From Luminiphilus syltensis NOR5-1B (GTDB lineage: Bacteria > Pseudomonadota > Gammaproteobacteria > Pseudomonadales > Halieaceae), in contig NZ_DS999411.1 of NCBI RefSeq assembly GCF_000158175.1, positions 3,174,079-3,238,078 of the forward strand: 64,000 nt of DNA, written 5' to 3'. This document shows positions 1-8,085 of the stretch, in pieces (the first letter of the stretch is position 1; each line of letters starts with the position of its first letter). The notes beneath the pieces are model-generated. The model saw only the letters and a program-made list of their open reading frames with translations, had not been told where the DNA came from and ran no database searches. A program made the translations under genes and the position numbers.

Positions 1-17
1 CCCAAGTTAATGCCAGA

Positions 18-569
18 ATGGCGCTGAAATCGTCGGTTTTTCGCATCACTTTGCAAGTCGCCGATCTGGACCGTCACGTGTATCAGGATTTTCCGCTGAC
101 GATTGCCAGGCACCCGTCCGAAACCGAAGCCCGTATGATGCTCCGTGTGCTCGCCTTTGCCCTTCATGCCGACGAGCGTCTGGAATTCGGCCGGGGCATC
201 AGCACCGAGGATGATCCGGACCTGTCCGTGCAAACACTCGACGGGCAAATAGACACCTGGATCGCTCTCGGCGCGCCGGATCCCGAGAGACTGCGCAAGG
301 CCTGCGGCCGGTCAGAGCACGTGGTGCTTTATGCGTATGGTGACAAGGCGTTACCGGTCTGGTGGCGCAAGAATGAACCCGTACTGAATCGACTCGATAA
401 ACTCCATATCGCCCAGATCAGTGATCAGGACATGCACGCTTTAGCCAGCGCCTGCCAAACGGGTATGGAGCTTCAGTGCACTATCAGTGAAGGCGAAGCG
501 CTGCTTTCATGGAGTGATGGGTCAATGACGGTGGCTCCCACCGTCATCAAAAACACCGGAGATCAATAG
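18..569 (+). CDS. yaeQ: YaeQ family protein
   Basis: The 183-residue product matches the YaeQ family in length (about 180) and pattern: an N-terminal MALKSSVFRITLQVADLDRH stretch, a central segment with PSETEARMMLRVLAFALHA, and WIALGAPDPERLRKACGR. YaeQ proteins are small cytoplasmic proteins with a PD-(D/E)XK nuclease-like fold. Their biochemical role is unsettled; an old link to suppression of RfaH mutants exists. The ATG at 18 is the first usable start and the family motif begins at once, so the gene is complete, although only 17 bases of upstream sequence are visible. It converges with the leftward AhpD-like gene ending at 572, with two bases between stops. Confidence 0.93.
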   Translation: MALKSSVFRITLQVADLDRHVYQDFPLTIARHPSETEARMMLRVLAFALHADERLEFGRGISTEDDPDLSVQTLDGQIDTWIALGAPDPERLRKACGRSEHVVLYAYGDKALPVWWRKNEPVLNRLDKLHIAQISDQDMHALASACQTGMELQCTISEGEALLSWSDGSMTVAPTVIKNTGDQ

Positions 570-571
570 CC

Positions 572-1480
572 TCAGGCAAGTCCCGCTTCGGCAACCGGCC
601 CCTCAAAAAGAGGCTGTCCCTGCTCATCAAAATTCAGCACGTGGATGCCTTCCCAGGGCGGCGCATCGATATGGGTGGCAACCAGCGCTTTTTGCTGACT
701 CCATTTGACGACGTCAAAACAGAGCTCGGCAATTTGGCCGGGAGAAAAATGCTGCTGCACTTCCGCCGCTAACGCAGCATCGGCATCCGATGGGGTCATA
801 ATTAACGTGTCGACAAGATGAAGCGCGGCGACTACGGAGTCACTGAAGCCACCCTGCTCGTAGCGCGAGACCTTTTCCGCCATCGATTCCTCAAAACCAT
901 TCTGCAGGGCGCTACGCTGACGCAGCGAGCCACACATACGGCAGTGGTGGATCTGCGCACAACGCAGCCGCACCAGTTCGCCGGTGAGTGCGTCGATTTC
1001 ATCGGCAAGCACCGCTGTAGCCGCGAAATCCGCGATCACTTTGCCAGTCACCGACTCCTGATCACCGGTAGGCGCTTCCGCAGAGGCAGTAGTCTGCCCG
1101 GCGTCAGCGTTCTCTGCATGGGGTATGACAACAGGTACCACCTGCTCTAGGCGCAGGGCCATATCGATCAAATAAAGTGAGTTCACCAGGGCGGTTATCG
1201 CCGCGGGCTCCAGGTATCGGCCCAGTGACTCGATCTGCTGCTCGCTGATGCCATCAACGGAGACCGCGAACTGATCGGCCAGCTGGCAGGCCGCCAACTC
1301 CAGAGCGCCCGCTTCTGTGGGTGGTGCCCACACCCTGCGCTGCTGCGCCGCCTTGAGCTGCGCCCGGCACAGCTCCAATAGCGACTGATCAACCATAGGG
1401 AGCACAGTATCCATCGCGCGCTGATAGGCATTGGCCGTTTCCGGCTGGAGCGTGTAAAGCATTTGAGGCAGCTGAATCAT
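572..1480 (-). CDS. AhpD-like / carboxymuconolactone decarboxylase-family protein
   Basis: A 302-residue protein built of two helical halves separated by an acidic, Ala/Gln-rich linker around residues 120-145. The second half carries the AhpD-type redox motif HHCRMCGSLRQRSA (a CxxC pair near residue 180) followed by helices typical of the carboxymuconolactone decarboxylase superfamily. The first half has the same helical flavour but no CxxC, suggesting an old duplication. Members act as thiol peroxidase partners or peroxidases in the cytoplasm. It lies just downstream of the PQQ dehydrogenase gene (59 bases) and is probably the last gene of that leftward block. The substrate is unknown. Confidence 0.8.
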   Translation of the reverse strand: MIQLPQMLYTLQPETANAYQRAMDTVLPMVDQSLLELCRAQLKAAQQRRVWAPPTEAGALELAACQLADQFAVSVDGISEQQIESLGRYLEPAAITALVNSLYLIDMALRLEQVVPVVIPHAENADAGQTTASAEAPTGDQESVTGKVIADFAATAVLADEIDALTGELVRLRCAQIHHCRMCGSLRQRSALQNGFEESMAEKVSRYEQGGFSDSVVAALHLVDTLIMTPSDADAALAAEVQQHFSPGQIAELCFDVVKWSQQKALVATHIDAPPWEGIHVLNFDEQGQPLFEGPVAEAGLA

Positions 1481-1539
1481 GGGGTGCTCTCCCTGTTATA
1501 CGAATAATTGGTTCGTTGCGGAACCCAGTGTTTACGGGT

Positions 1540-3420
1540 TCAGTCGCCGCCCGGAGTAAACACCAATAAGGCGTTACCCGGCATCCGACCACCGAACAAA
1601 TAACCGCTGTTAATCAGTAAGTGGCCATCGGTAACGACCGGGCCGTCCGACTCGATTGACCCACCGCGAGCGACAGCGCCGTTGACGGCTTCAAATTCCC
1701 GATTGGTCTCAAACGACCACACTACCTTACCACTTTCGGCCGCATAGGCCTTGAGGACCCCATCAAAGCCACCTGCGAAAACCACACCGGGAATGGCGGT
1801 GGGTGCCGCGGATAGGCCCGGGTCACAGGCCGGCAGCTGACTGTCGTCACAATGCTCACCCGCGGGCGTAAACCAGACTGTCTCACCATTGACTGGATTC
1901 AGGGCATACAACCCCGGCTTGGGTTCACCCTTAAACTTACCGATAAAGTTTGTGTCGGCATTGGTCGCAAACAGTCGCTCGCCATCGCTGGCCATACCCC
2001 AGTGTACGCCGCCGGCAAAACCACCCCGGCCAATTCGGGTCTTCCACACCAGCTCACCCTTGTTCTCGGGGTCTATGGCGTAAACCATGCCCGACTTCTG
2101 GCCAACCAGAATCAGATCCCGCCCTTCGGGCCCTTTCCAGAGTACCGGTGAGGCGCCAATATCGAGGTCGGGGCCATCCTCCTCGGGGCAATTGTCGCGC
2201 ATGCCTGGGAGATTACAGGCCATGTTCCAGGCATCCCCAGCCAGAGCCTGAAACGACCAGACGATATTCCCGGTATCGAGATCGATTGCTATCACCGAGT
2301 CGCTGTTGCCGTGGGCTGGCGAGGTATAGGACTCTCCGGTGCCCACGTACAAGAGACCTCGTTCCTCATCGATGGTGGGACTGTTCCAAACCGGTGCTCC
2401 GGAGGGCGCGAGAATGGGCAAACCGCGCTTGTTGGTTTTTCCCGTCGGGCTCGGCGCTTCCGGAATAACGTGCGTCCTCCAGAGCTCCTCGCCCGTCTCC
2501 GCGTCTAGTGATATGACATTGCCACGAAAGGTGCAGCAGGTGTAACCCGGGTCAGCGGCGCTGGCCCACTCTGATGAGGATAGGGGTACAAACAAGCGCC
2601 CATCAAAGTACCGCGGCGACCCGGTGATGGTACCCACCGGGTGATCCCGAACCGCTGATCGCCAAAGCTGCTCACCCGTTTCAGCATCGAGTTTGTAGAC
2701 GTTACCCTCGAAATCACCGAAGTAGGCGGCGGCGTTATCGCCTTCCATCACGAGGGTAATGGCAGAGCGCACTTCTGCATCCGCTGTAAAGGTCCATCTT
2801 GCGCAGCCGGTCATCAAATCCAGCGCGTAAACCGCACCCGGTTGCGACCCAACAAATACGGTCTGGTTTGCCACCGTAGGCTGCGAACGGGCGCGGGTTG
2901 CTCCCGGGTAGGCAAACGCCCATTTCAACTCGAGATCGGAGACGTCATCGGCGGAAAACCCGGCTATGGTTTCGGGGACGTAGCGTGTGCTCTCAAGACT
3001 CATACCCCAGCCGGTCAAGGCCGGAGCGGCAAACGGCGACGGTGCTACTTGATCAGTCCCACACAGTGCAACCGACGCATCGTTCGCCGCACCCAGCTGT
3101 TGTCCCGAGAGGTGCTCCGCCAATGCAATACGCTCGTCAGGCGATAATGCGGATCCCTGAGCCCGCATCGCGCCGTCGGTCAGCGCGGTGTGGATTGCGG
3201 AAGCGCCCAACATCTCAAAATTGATGCGATGGGGGGCTTTGGGTACACCGCCATCATGGCAATGGGAGCAGTGCTGCTGATACAAGGCTTCAGGCTCCCC
3301 CGCTCGGTCTCCCGACGGTCCTGCGGCCCCAGCGGAGAGACTTAGCAACACGCCCAAAAGACCGCAAAGCCCCGGAAGAACCTGCCGCCCAAATTTTAAC
3401 CCGTCGCTTGATCGTGACAT
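1540..3420 (-). CDS. secreted cytochrome c/PQQ beta-propeller dehydrogenase, polyvinyl-alcohol-dehydrogenase type
   Basis: I start at the internal ATG at 3420, which has an AGGGG ribosome site and leads straight into a signal peptide (residues 1-33 ending GAAG). The longer frame to 3525 would overlap the upstream E2 gene. The 626-residue product has a short cytochrome c segment with heme motif CSHCH (Cys51, Cys54, His55), then PQQ-type beta-propeller blades with repeats such as VYALDLMTG, VYKLDAETGEQLW and VISLDAETGEELW. A vicinal Cys295-Cys296 pair in YTCCTFRG is typical of polyvinyl-alcohol dehydrogenase relatives. It should oxidise a secondary alcohol in the periplasm and pass electrons to its own heme. 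It sits in line with the 2-oxoacid dehydrogenase genes (13 bases after E2). Substrate unproven. Confidence 0.85.
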   Translation of the reverse strand: MSRSSDGLKFGRQVLPGLCGLLGVLLSLSAGAAGPSGDRAGEPEALYQQHCSHCHDGGVPKAPHRINFEMLGASAIHTALTDGAMRAQGSALSPDERIALAEHLSGQQLGAANDASVALCGTDQVAPSPFAAPALTGWGMSLESTRYVPETIAGFSADDVSDLELKWAFAYPGATRARSQPTVANQTVFVGSQPGAVYALDLMTGCARWTFTADAEVRSAITLVMEGDNAAAYFGDFEGNVYKLDAETGEQLWRSAVRDHPVGTITGSPRYFDGRLFVPLSSSEWASAADPGYTCCTFRGNVISLDAETGEELWRTHVIPEAPSPTGKTNKRGLPILAPSGAPVWNSPTIDEERGLLYVGTGESYTSPAHGNSDSVIAIDLDTGNIVWSFQALAGDAWNMACNLPGMRDNCPEEDGPDLDIGASPVLWKGPEGRDLILVGQKSGMVYAIDPENKGELVWKTRIGRGGFAGGVHWGMASDGERLFATNADTNFIGKFKGEPKPGLYALNPVNGETVWFTPAGEHCDDSQLPACDPGLSAAPTAIPGVVFAGGFDGVLKAYAAESGKVVWSFETNREFEAVNGAVARGGSIESDGPVVTDGHLLINSGYLFGGRMPGNALLVFTPGGD

Positions 3421-3433
3421 TGTGAACAACCCC

Positions 3434-4630
3434 TTAGTAATCCAGCTTTTCTGGCGCCTGTACGGCATCATGCAACGCCTGCAGGAACTGCGCACCAAGC
3501 ACGCCGTCGACCACTCTGTGGTCACAGGACAGCGTCACGTTGACGCTGGACTGGGGCGCATCGCTGCCGGGTAAAACGCGGGGCGCTACGGAGCCTACCG
3601 CGAGAATCGCGACGGCGGGTGGGTTGATAATCGCGCAAAAGCGATCAATACCGTGCATACCCAGATTGGAAACGGTAAACGTCGCACCTTTGATGTCATC
3701 GGCGGCAAGACTGTTACTACTGGCCGCCTCGTGGAGTCGACGCGTCTCCGCGCCGATTTCGCTGGCGCTCTTTCCTCCCGCATCCCTGACAACCGGCGTG
3801 ATCAAGCCGCTATCCACCTGCATCGCAACGGCGATATTCGATTTCCTGAAACGCAGGACCTCGTCACCCTGTAACTGGGCATTGACTTCGGGCACGGCCG
3901 CCAGTGCCTGTGCACAAGCCCGCAACATGTAGTCATTCAACGTCGCATTGCTGCCCGCCGCTTTGCGCGCAGCGCGAAACTCAACGAGTTGCGCCAGCGG
4001 CAGCGTTCGCTCGAGATAAAAGTGGGGAATATCGCGCTTCGCCTCGGTCAGACGTTTGGCCGCAGTTCGCTGTCGGCTGGTGAGTGCCACTCGCTCAAAC
4101 TCGGGACCCGAGCTGGCGTCATCATTGAACAGACCGCGAGCCTTGGCGGCCTGCTCGATATCCTGAAGCGTAATGCGACCTTTACGTCCGGTGCCCTCGA
4201 CCGAAGCGACATCGATCGACAACTGCATCGCCAGTGCTTCCGCCTTGGGTGAAATCGCCTTATTGGCGGCGGAGTGTTCAGATTTTGGCGTCGGCGCTGC
4301 CGAAGCACCTGGCGCGTCAGCCTTGGATTCGGCACCCGGAGCACTGCCGCCAATAAAGGCATCCACGGCATCATCGCTGACCCCGGCATCGGCAATAACT
4401 GCCAACATGGCTCCGACAGGGTACAATTCACCGGTCTGCGCGATTATCCGACGCACGACACCTGCGGTATCCACTTCAACTTCATTGGCGATCTTTTCGG
4501 TCTCAACGACGACGATGGCCTGCCCAGCGACAACCGCATCGCCCTCGGCAACCAACCATTCCTCTACGGTGCCATCCTGCATCTCCATGCCCCACTTGGG
4601 CATGGTGAAGGCCTTGATACTGTCAGTCAT
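3434..4630 (-). CDS. lipoyl-dependent E2 acyltransferase of a 2-oxoacid/acetoin dehydrogenase complex
   Basis: A 398-residue E2 subunit. Residues 1-80 are a lipoyl domain with lipoyl-lysine Lys46 in ETEKIANE; an Ala/Pro-rich linker follows; residues about 123-162 are the peripheral subunit-binding domain (SPKAEALA, GTGRKGRITLQDI); the rest is the acyltransferase core ending in CDHRVVDG with catalytic His371 and Asp375. It would transfer the acyl group made by the neighbouring E1 subunits to CoA. Only one lipoyl domain is present, as in acetoin-type complexes. It lies 23 bases downstream of the cupin gene. No E3 lipoamide dehydrogenase gene is in the block, so E3 must come from elsewhere. Confidence 0.93.
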   Translation of the reverse strand: MTDSIKAFTMPKWGMEMQDGTVEEWLVAEGDAVVAGQAIVVVETEKIANEVEVDTAGVVRRIIAQTGELYPVGAMLAVIADAGVSDDAVDAFIGGSAPGAESKADAPGASAAPTPKSEHSAANKAISPKAEALAMQLSIDVASVEGTGRKGRITLQDIEQAAKARGLFNDDASSGPEFERVALTSRQRTAAKRLTEAKRDIPHFYLERTLPLAQLVEFRAARKAAGSNATLNDYMLRACAQALAAVPEVNAQLQGDEVLRFRKSNIAVAMQVDSGLITPVVRDAGGKSASEIGAETRRLHEAASSNSLAADDIKGATFTVSNLGMHGIDRFCAIINPPAVAILAVGSVAPRVLPGSDAPQSSVNVTLSCDHRVVDGVLGAQFLQALHDAVQAPEKLDY

Positions 4631-4653
4631 CGGATTGTCTTCCCATCATCGTA

Positions 4654-5088
4654 TTAGCTGATATCAGCATTGACATCACCGGTGGTGACGTCGCGCAAAA
4701 ATTCGTTGTCGAGGATAAATCGGATTTCACCTTCATCGCCGGTAAAAGCCACGGCGCCGCGACCCATGAAAATCATTTCGGTATCGATCTCGCATCGCGC
4801 CTGGGTATGGATCGAGCCGATCGGTTCATAACCATAGGTTCCTGCGGGGGCAGAGCCCACGTCGTAAAGAAGCTCACCCTTGGTCACGTAGTATTCTGAG
4901 TTACTCAGATGACGGTGCGGCGCGAAAGCAGCGCCAGCCTCCATCCGCACATAAAGCGTCCACTCCCCGCTTTGCATATTGCAGCGCAGAAGTTTGAACT
5001 GGGTGCCACCGCCCAGATCGCACCATTCCTTGTCGTCGACCTTGACGACGATATCGCCGAGGCCATGGGGGTCAGTAAGATCAGTCAT
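4654..5088 (-). CDS. small cupin protein with a three-histidine site (first of a pair)
   Basis: The start is placed at the ATG at 5088 because AGGAG lies six bases upstream; the frame opens earlier but without such a site. The 144-residue single-domain cupin has the first motif His58-x-His60 with Glu64 (HRHLSNSEYYVTKG) and a later His94 (GSIHTQ). That gives three candidate metal-binding histidines, the arrangement known for diketone-cleaving dioxygenase Dke1. It is a diverged paralogue of the cupin at 7384-7836 (shared FKLLR near residue 32, YGYE.IG.IH, and an F.G/Y.GxG turn). It lies between E1-beta and E2, so it likely works on the substrate or regulator of that complex. Function unproven; ChrR-like cupin is the alternative. 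Confidence 0.75.
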   Translation of the reverse strand: MTDLTDPHGLGDIVVKVDDKEWCDLGGGTQFKLLRCNMQSGEWTLYVRMEAGAAFAPHRHLSNSEYYVTKGELLYDVGSAPAGTYGYEPIGSIHTQARCEIDTEMIFMGRGAVAFTGDEGEIRFILDNEFLRDVTTGDVNADIS

Positions 5089-5127
5089 CGCAAACTCCTT
5101 AAATCGTTGGAATAGTTCTGGCAATGA

Positions 5128-6141
5128 TTAGCGATAGGCGTAAACACTCTCGATGGCGGCGCTGATACGCGCAGCTGTCGGTGCATACTCCGCCTCCAGA
5201 ACCGGTGACGCCGGCACGGGCGTGTGCGGCGCAGTGACCTTTTTCACAGGCGCGCGCAGTGAAGAGAAGCCATCGCTGACAATCATGCTGGCGATTTCCG
5301 AAGCCATCGAACACATCGGCGTTGCCTCATCGACGACAACCACACGGCCGGTCTCTTCGACACTATCGAGGATCGTATCGACATCGAGTGGCGAGATGGT
5401 TCGCGGATCAATGACTGCGGTCGAGATGCCTTTTTCCTCTAGGGCCTCGGCAGCCTCAACAGCAAGTTTGACCATCCGCCCCAGAGCGACGACGGTAACG
5501 TCGGAACCCTCGCGAACTACCCGCGCCTGACCCAGCGGGATCTGATAGCTCTCCTCAGGGACCTCATCCTTATCCCCGTAAAGCATTTTGTGCTCGCAAA
5601 AAATGACCGGATCGTTGTCTCGAATCGACTGGATGAGCAGGCCCTTGGCATCATACGCGCAGGAGGGCAGCACCACCTTGAGACCAGGGATGTGAGCGAA
5701 GATCGGATAGATCGCCTGTGAATGTTGCGGCCCCGAACCCATACCGGCACCGATCATCGTCCTGACCACCATGGCGGCACCCTGCTGCCCACCAAACATG
5801 TAGCGAAATTTCGCTGCCTGATTATAAAGCTGATCGAAACAGACCCCGAAAAAGTCGGCGAACATCAACTCGGCGATGGGCCGCATACCCGTCAGTGCCG
5901 CACCAGCTGCAGCACCCATGATCGCCGACTCGGTGATCGGCGTGTCGATCACCCGGGCCTCGCCAAACTCATTAAAAAGGCCTGCGGTCACACCCATAAC
6001 ACCGCCGGCGGCTTCAACATCATCGACGGGGCAGCCGCGCCCTCCGGCGACATCTTCCCCAATCAAAATAACTTCCGGATCCCGGCGCATCTCGAGTCGC
6101 ATCGCGTGGTTGATGGCTTCGCGCATTGTCATCTGTGGCAT
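5128..6141 (-). CDS. thiamine-dependent dehydrogenase E1 component, beta subunit
   Basis: The 337-residue protein has the full E1-beta pattern: MREAINHAM, GEDVAGGRG, the GVTAGLFNEFG segment, RVIDTPITESAIMGAAAGAA, and the C-terminal half with GSDVTVVALG and VVVDEATP. It pairs with the E1-alpha gene directly upstream (75 bases) to decarboxylate a 2-oxo substrate and load the lipoyl E2 encoded two genes on. It resembles acetoin-dehydrogenase (AcoB) and branched pyruvate-dehydrogenase E1-beta types; sequence alone does not decide between pyruvate, acetoin or another alpha-dicarbonyl compound. Confidence 0.93.
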   Translation of the reverse strand: MPQMTMREAINHAMRLEMRRDPEVILIGEDVAGGRGCPVDDVEAAGGVMGVTAGLFNEFGEARVIDTPITESAIMGAAAGAALTGMRPIAELMFADFFGVCFDQLYNQAAKFRYMFGGQQGAAMVVRTMIGAGMGSGPQHSQAIYPIFAHIPGLKVVLPSCAYDAKGLLIQSIRDNDPVIFCEHKMLYGDKDEVPEESYQIPLGQARVVREGSDVTVVALGRMVKLAVEAAEALEEKGISTAVIDPRTISPLDVDTILDSVEETGRVVVVDEATPMCSMASEIASMIVSDGFSSLRAPVKKVTAPHTPVPASPVLEAEYAPTAARISAAIESVYAYR

Positions 6142-6165
6142 TTAGATTCTTCCTGTTAATTTGTT

Positions 6166-6178
6166 TGACCGACGGTCA
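6166..6178. promoter_or_regulatory. perfect short palindrome between the E1 genes
   Basis: TGACCG, one spacer base, CGGTCA: a perfect 6+6 inverted repeat in the 75-base gap between E1-alpha and E1-beta. It could be an operator for a dimeric regulator or just chance. No promoter hexamers of quality were seen around it. Confidence 0.25.
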
Positions 6179-6216
6179 CTTGACGTAACCCCGAACTGAG
6201 AATTCGTGGTCAATGG

Positions 6217-7188
6217 TCAGTCATAAACCTCGTAAACATCCGTCAGCAGATCCGCAGGCTCTGGCTGTGGTGCCGCTTTGGCAGCAGCCATGGCCTTCTC
6301 AACATGCTCAAGTGACTCGGCATCAATCGCATCGAAATCGGACTGGGTGAGCCCGGTCTCAGCGATGACCCGGTCGCGGAACAGGAGTATGGGGTCGCGA
6401 TTCTTTTCAAGGTCGGCAATTTCTTCCTTGGTGCGGTAACTTTGCGGATCGCCTTCAAAGTGGCCGTACCAGCGCGGTGCGATACATTCGATCGACACGG
6501 GACCCTTACCCGATCGCGCGTGCTGGGTGGCCTCCGCCATCGCCTCGTACACCGCGAAGTAATCGGTACCATCAACCTTGTGCGCGGGCATCCCGAACGC
6601 CCCCGCCCGGGCCGCAATATCGCCACTGCCGCAGTGGTAATCGACTCCGGTCATCTCCGCGTAACCGTTGTTTTCATAAACAAATATCGCCGGGAGCTTG
6701 AGCACTACCGCCAGATTCATGGCTTCAAAGACCGTGCCCTGGTTGGACGCGCCATCACCGATAAAAGCGATCGATACCTTGTCGGTACCCCGGGTCTTGG
6801 CCGTCAGCGCCGCGCCCACAGCCAATGGTGCCGAGCCACCGACAATGGCGTTCGCACCGAGCATGCCTTTCTTCAGATCGGCGATATGCATCGAGCCGCC
6901 CTTTCCGTGGCAAAGCCCGTCCTGGCGGCAAAAAATCTCAAGGGCCATGTCCTCAATGGCACACCCCTTGGCGATGCAGTGACCATGACCCCGGTGAGTA
7001 CTGGCGATATAGTCCTCATCGGAAAGGTGAGCACAGACACCGGCTCCAATCGCTTCTTCCCCACAGTACATGTGCATAAAACCCGGCAGGGTTCCCGCCA
7101 TAAATTCACGCCGGCCAATCTCATCAAAATTGCGCATGTGACGCATGGTCCGGTAGGCCGTTTTGAGCTCCTGCTCACTAAAATCCAT
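6217..7188 (-). CDS. thiamine-dependent dehydrogenase E1 component, alpha subunit
   Basis: A 323-residue E1-alpha of the acetoin/pyruvate dehydrogenase family. The thiamine-diphosphate motif runs from GDG (residues 144-146) to NN (173-174), inside GDGASNQGTVFEAMNLA and YENNGYA. Upstream are CGEEAIGAGVCAHL, STHRGHGH and GKGGSMHIAD, the usual active-site loop elements. Length and the short C-terminus match AcoA-like subunits. It heads the E1-alpha, E1-beta, cupin, E2 series. A 195-base gap separates it from the second cupin gene, long enough for a promoter of its own, although none was clearly recognised. Confidence 0.93.
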   Translation of the reverse strand: MDFSEQELKTAYRTMRHMRNFDEIGRREFMAGTLPGFMHMYCGEEAIGAGVCAHLSDEDYIASTHRGHGHCIAKGCAIEDMALEIFCRQDGLCHGKGGSMHIADLKKGMLGANAIVGGSAPLAVGAALTAKTRGTDKVSIAFIGDGASNQGTVFEAMNLAVVLKLPAIFVYENNGYAEMTGVDYHCGSGDIAARAGAFGMPAHKVDGTDYFAVYEAMAEATQHARSGKGPVSIECIAPRWYGHFEGDPQSYRTKEEIADLEKNRDPILLFRDRVIAETGLTQSDFDAIDAESLEHVEKAMAAAKAAPQPEPADLLTDVYEVYD

Positions 7189-7383
7189 TCAACACGCTCC
7201 TATTAAGTACTGGGGTTGGACACGGCGTTCAGCATGATGCAGTGGTACTACATTGCCGAAAAATCCCGCATTCCGATGGTCTAAAACCGGCCGCGACAAT
7301 CGCCACGTCCGAAAATTACTCGCCGACTTCAACGGCCACTCCGCCCACATTGACCGAAATTGCCACTGGTCCGTCAGATGTAA

Positions 7384-7836
7384 CTAGGGGTCAATGATAT
7401 TTTCTGGCACCTCGCCCTCCCAGGCGCTCTTGAAAAAGGCCAGGTCACCGATGAACAGGGTTTTATCGTTTTCATCGAGATACGAGACGGGTCCGTGCCC
7501 CATATACAAAAACTCGGTGATCTCATCGCCACCGGCCTCTTCATGGATTTCACCGATCTCTTCATAACCGTAGACGCCCGCACCCGCCTGCCCACGTTCA
7601 AATTTGAGGACACCTTTGATGATAAAAAATTCGGCGGGAGTAATATGCTTGTGGCGGGCAAATTTTACACCCGGCTGCAGCTGTACGTAGAGCACCCAGT
7701 CACCGGTGACCTCGCAGTAGCGCAGTAATTTGAATTTGACGCCCTCCGCCAGATCTACCCAGTCAATCTTGTTGATATCCGCAAGCATGGCGCCGCGCAC
7801 ACCGGGGTCGTGGTTCTCAGTCGCTTCTCGATACAT
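7384..7836 (-). CDS. small cupin protein with a three-histidine site (second of a pair)
   Basis: A 150-residue cupin, paralogous to the one at 4654-5088. The motif RHKHITPAEFFIIKG supplies His62, His64 and Glu69, and GEIHEE supplies His98; three histidines as in Dke1-type dioxygenases. It is the first gene of the leftward block that includes the E1, E2 and PQQ dehydrogenase genes. The ATG at 7836 is used; an internal Met17 is possible but would trim the N-terminus shared with the paralogue. The two cupins could form a heteromeric enzyme or act on two sizes of substrate. Function is inference. Confidence 0.72.
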   Translation of the reverse strand: MYREATENHDPGVRGAMLADINKIDWVDLAEGVKFKLLRYCEVTGDWVLYVQLQPGVKFARHKHITPAEFFIIKGVLKFERGQAGAGVYGYEEIGEIHEEAGGDEITEFLYMGHGPVSYLDENDKTLFIGDLAFFKSAWEGEVPENIIDP

Positions 7837-8013
7837 AAACGTTGACTTCTTTTGACGGCTTTATTATGTCGTGGATTCACTTTTTATAGCCCGAGAATAG
7901 CACCGTTTTTGAAGCCAGTTCAAAAGCCAGGAATCGCTTTATCAGGACGACCGGGCAGTCGCCTTCGTCCGGAATTTCATCAAAGCAAAGGGCGGGCACC
8001 ACCACCAAAACTG

Positions 8014-8036
8014 AAAAAGCCCGATAAATCGGGCTT
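8014..8036 (-). terminator. rho-independent terminator after the acyl-CoA dehydrogenase gene
   Basis: A 9-base-pair stem AAGCCCGAT/ATCGGGCTT with a two-base loop, followed on the minus strand by a run of five T. It lies about 50 bases after the stop of the acyl-CoA dehydrogenase and marks the end of the hyuA-to-ACAD operon. Confidence 0.8.
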
Positions 8037-8085
8037 TGTAACACTAGATATGGCTCGCCGACGCGCAGCGAAAACCGCCCGACAG

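Noticed and set aside
3421..3525. N-terminal extension of the PQQ dehydrogenase frame
   Set aside because: It overlaps the E2 gene, lacks a ribosome site and would bury the signal peptide.
6442..7206. A plus-strand frame opposite E1-alpha
   Set aside because: Antisense to a gene with clear thiamine-enzyme motifs.
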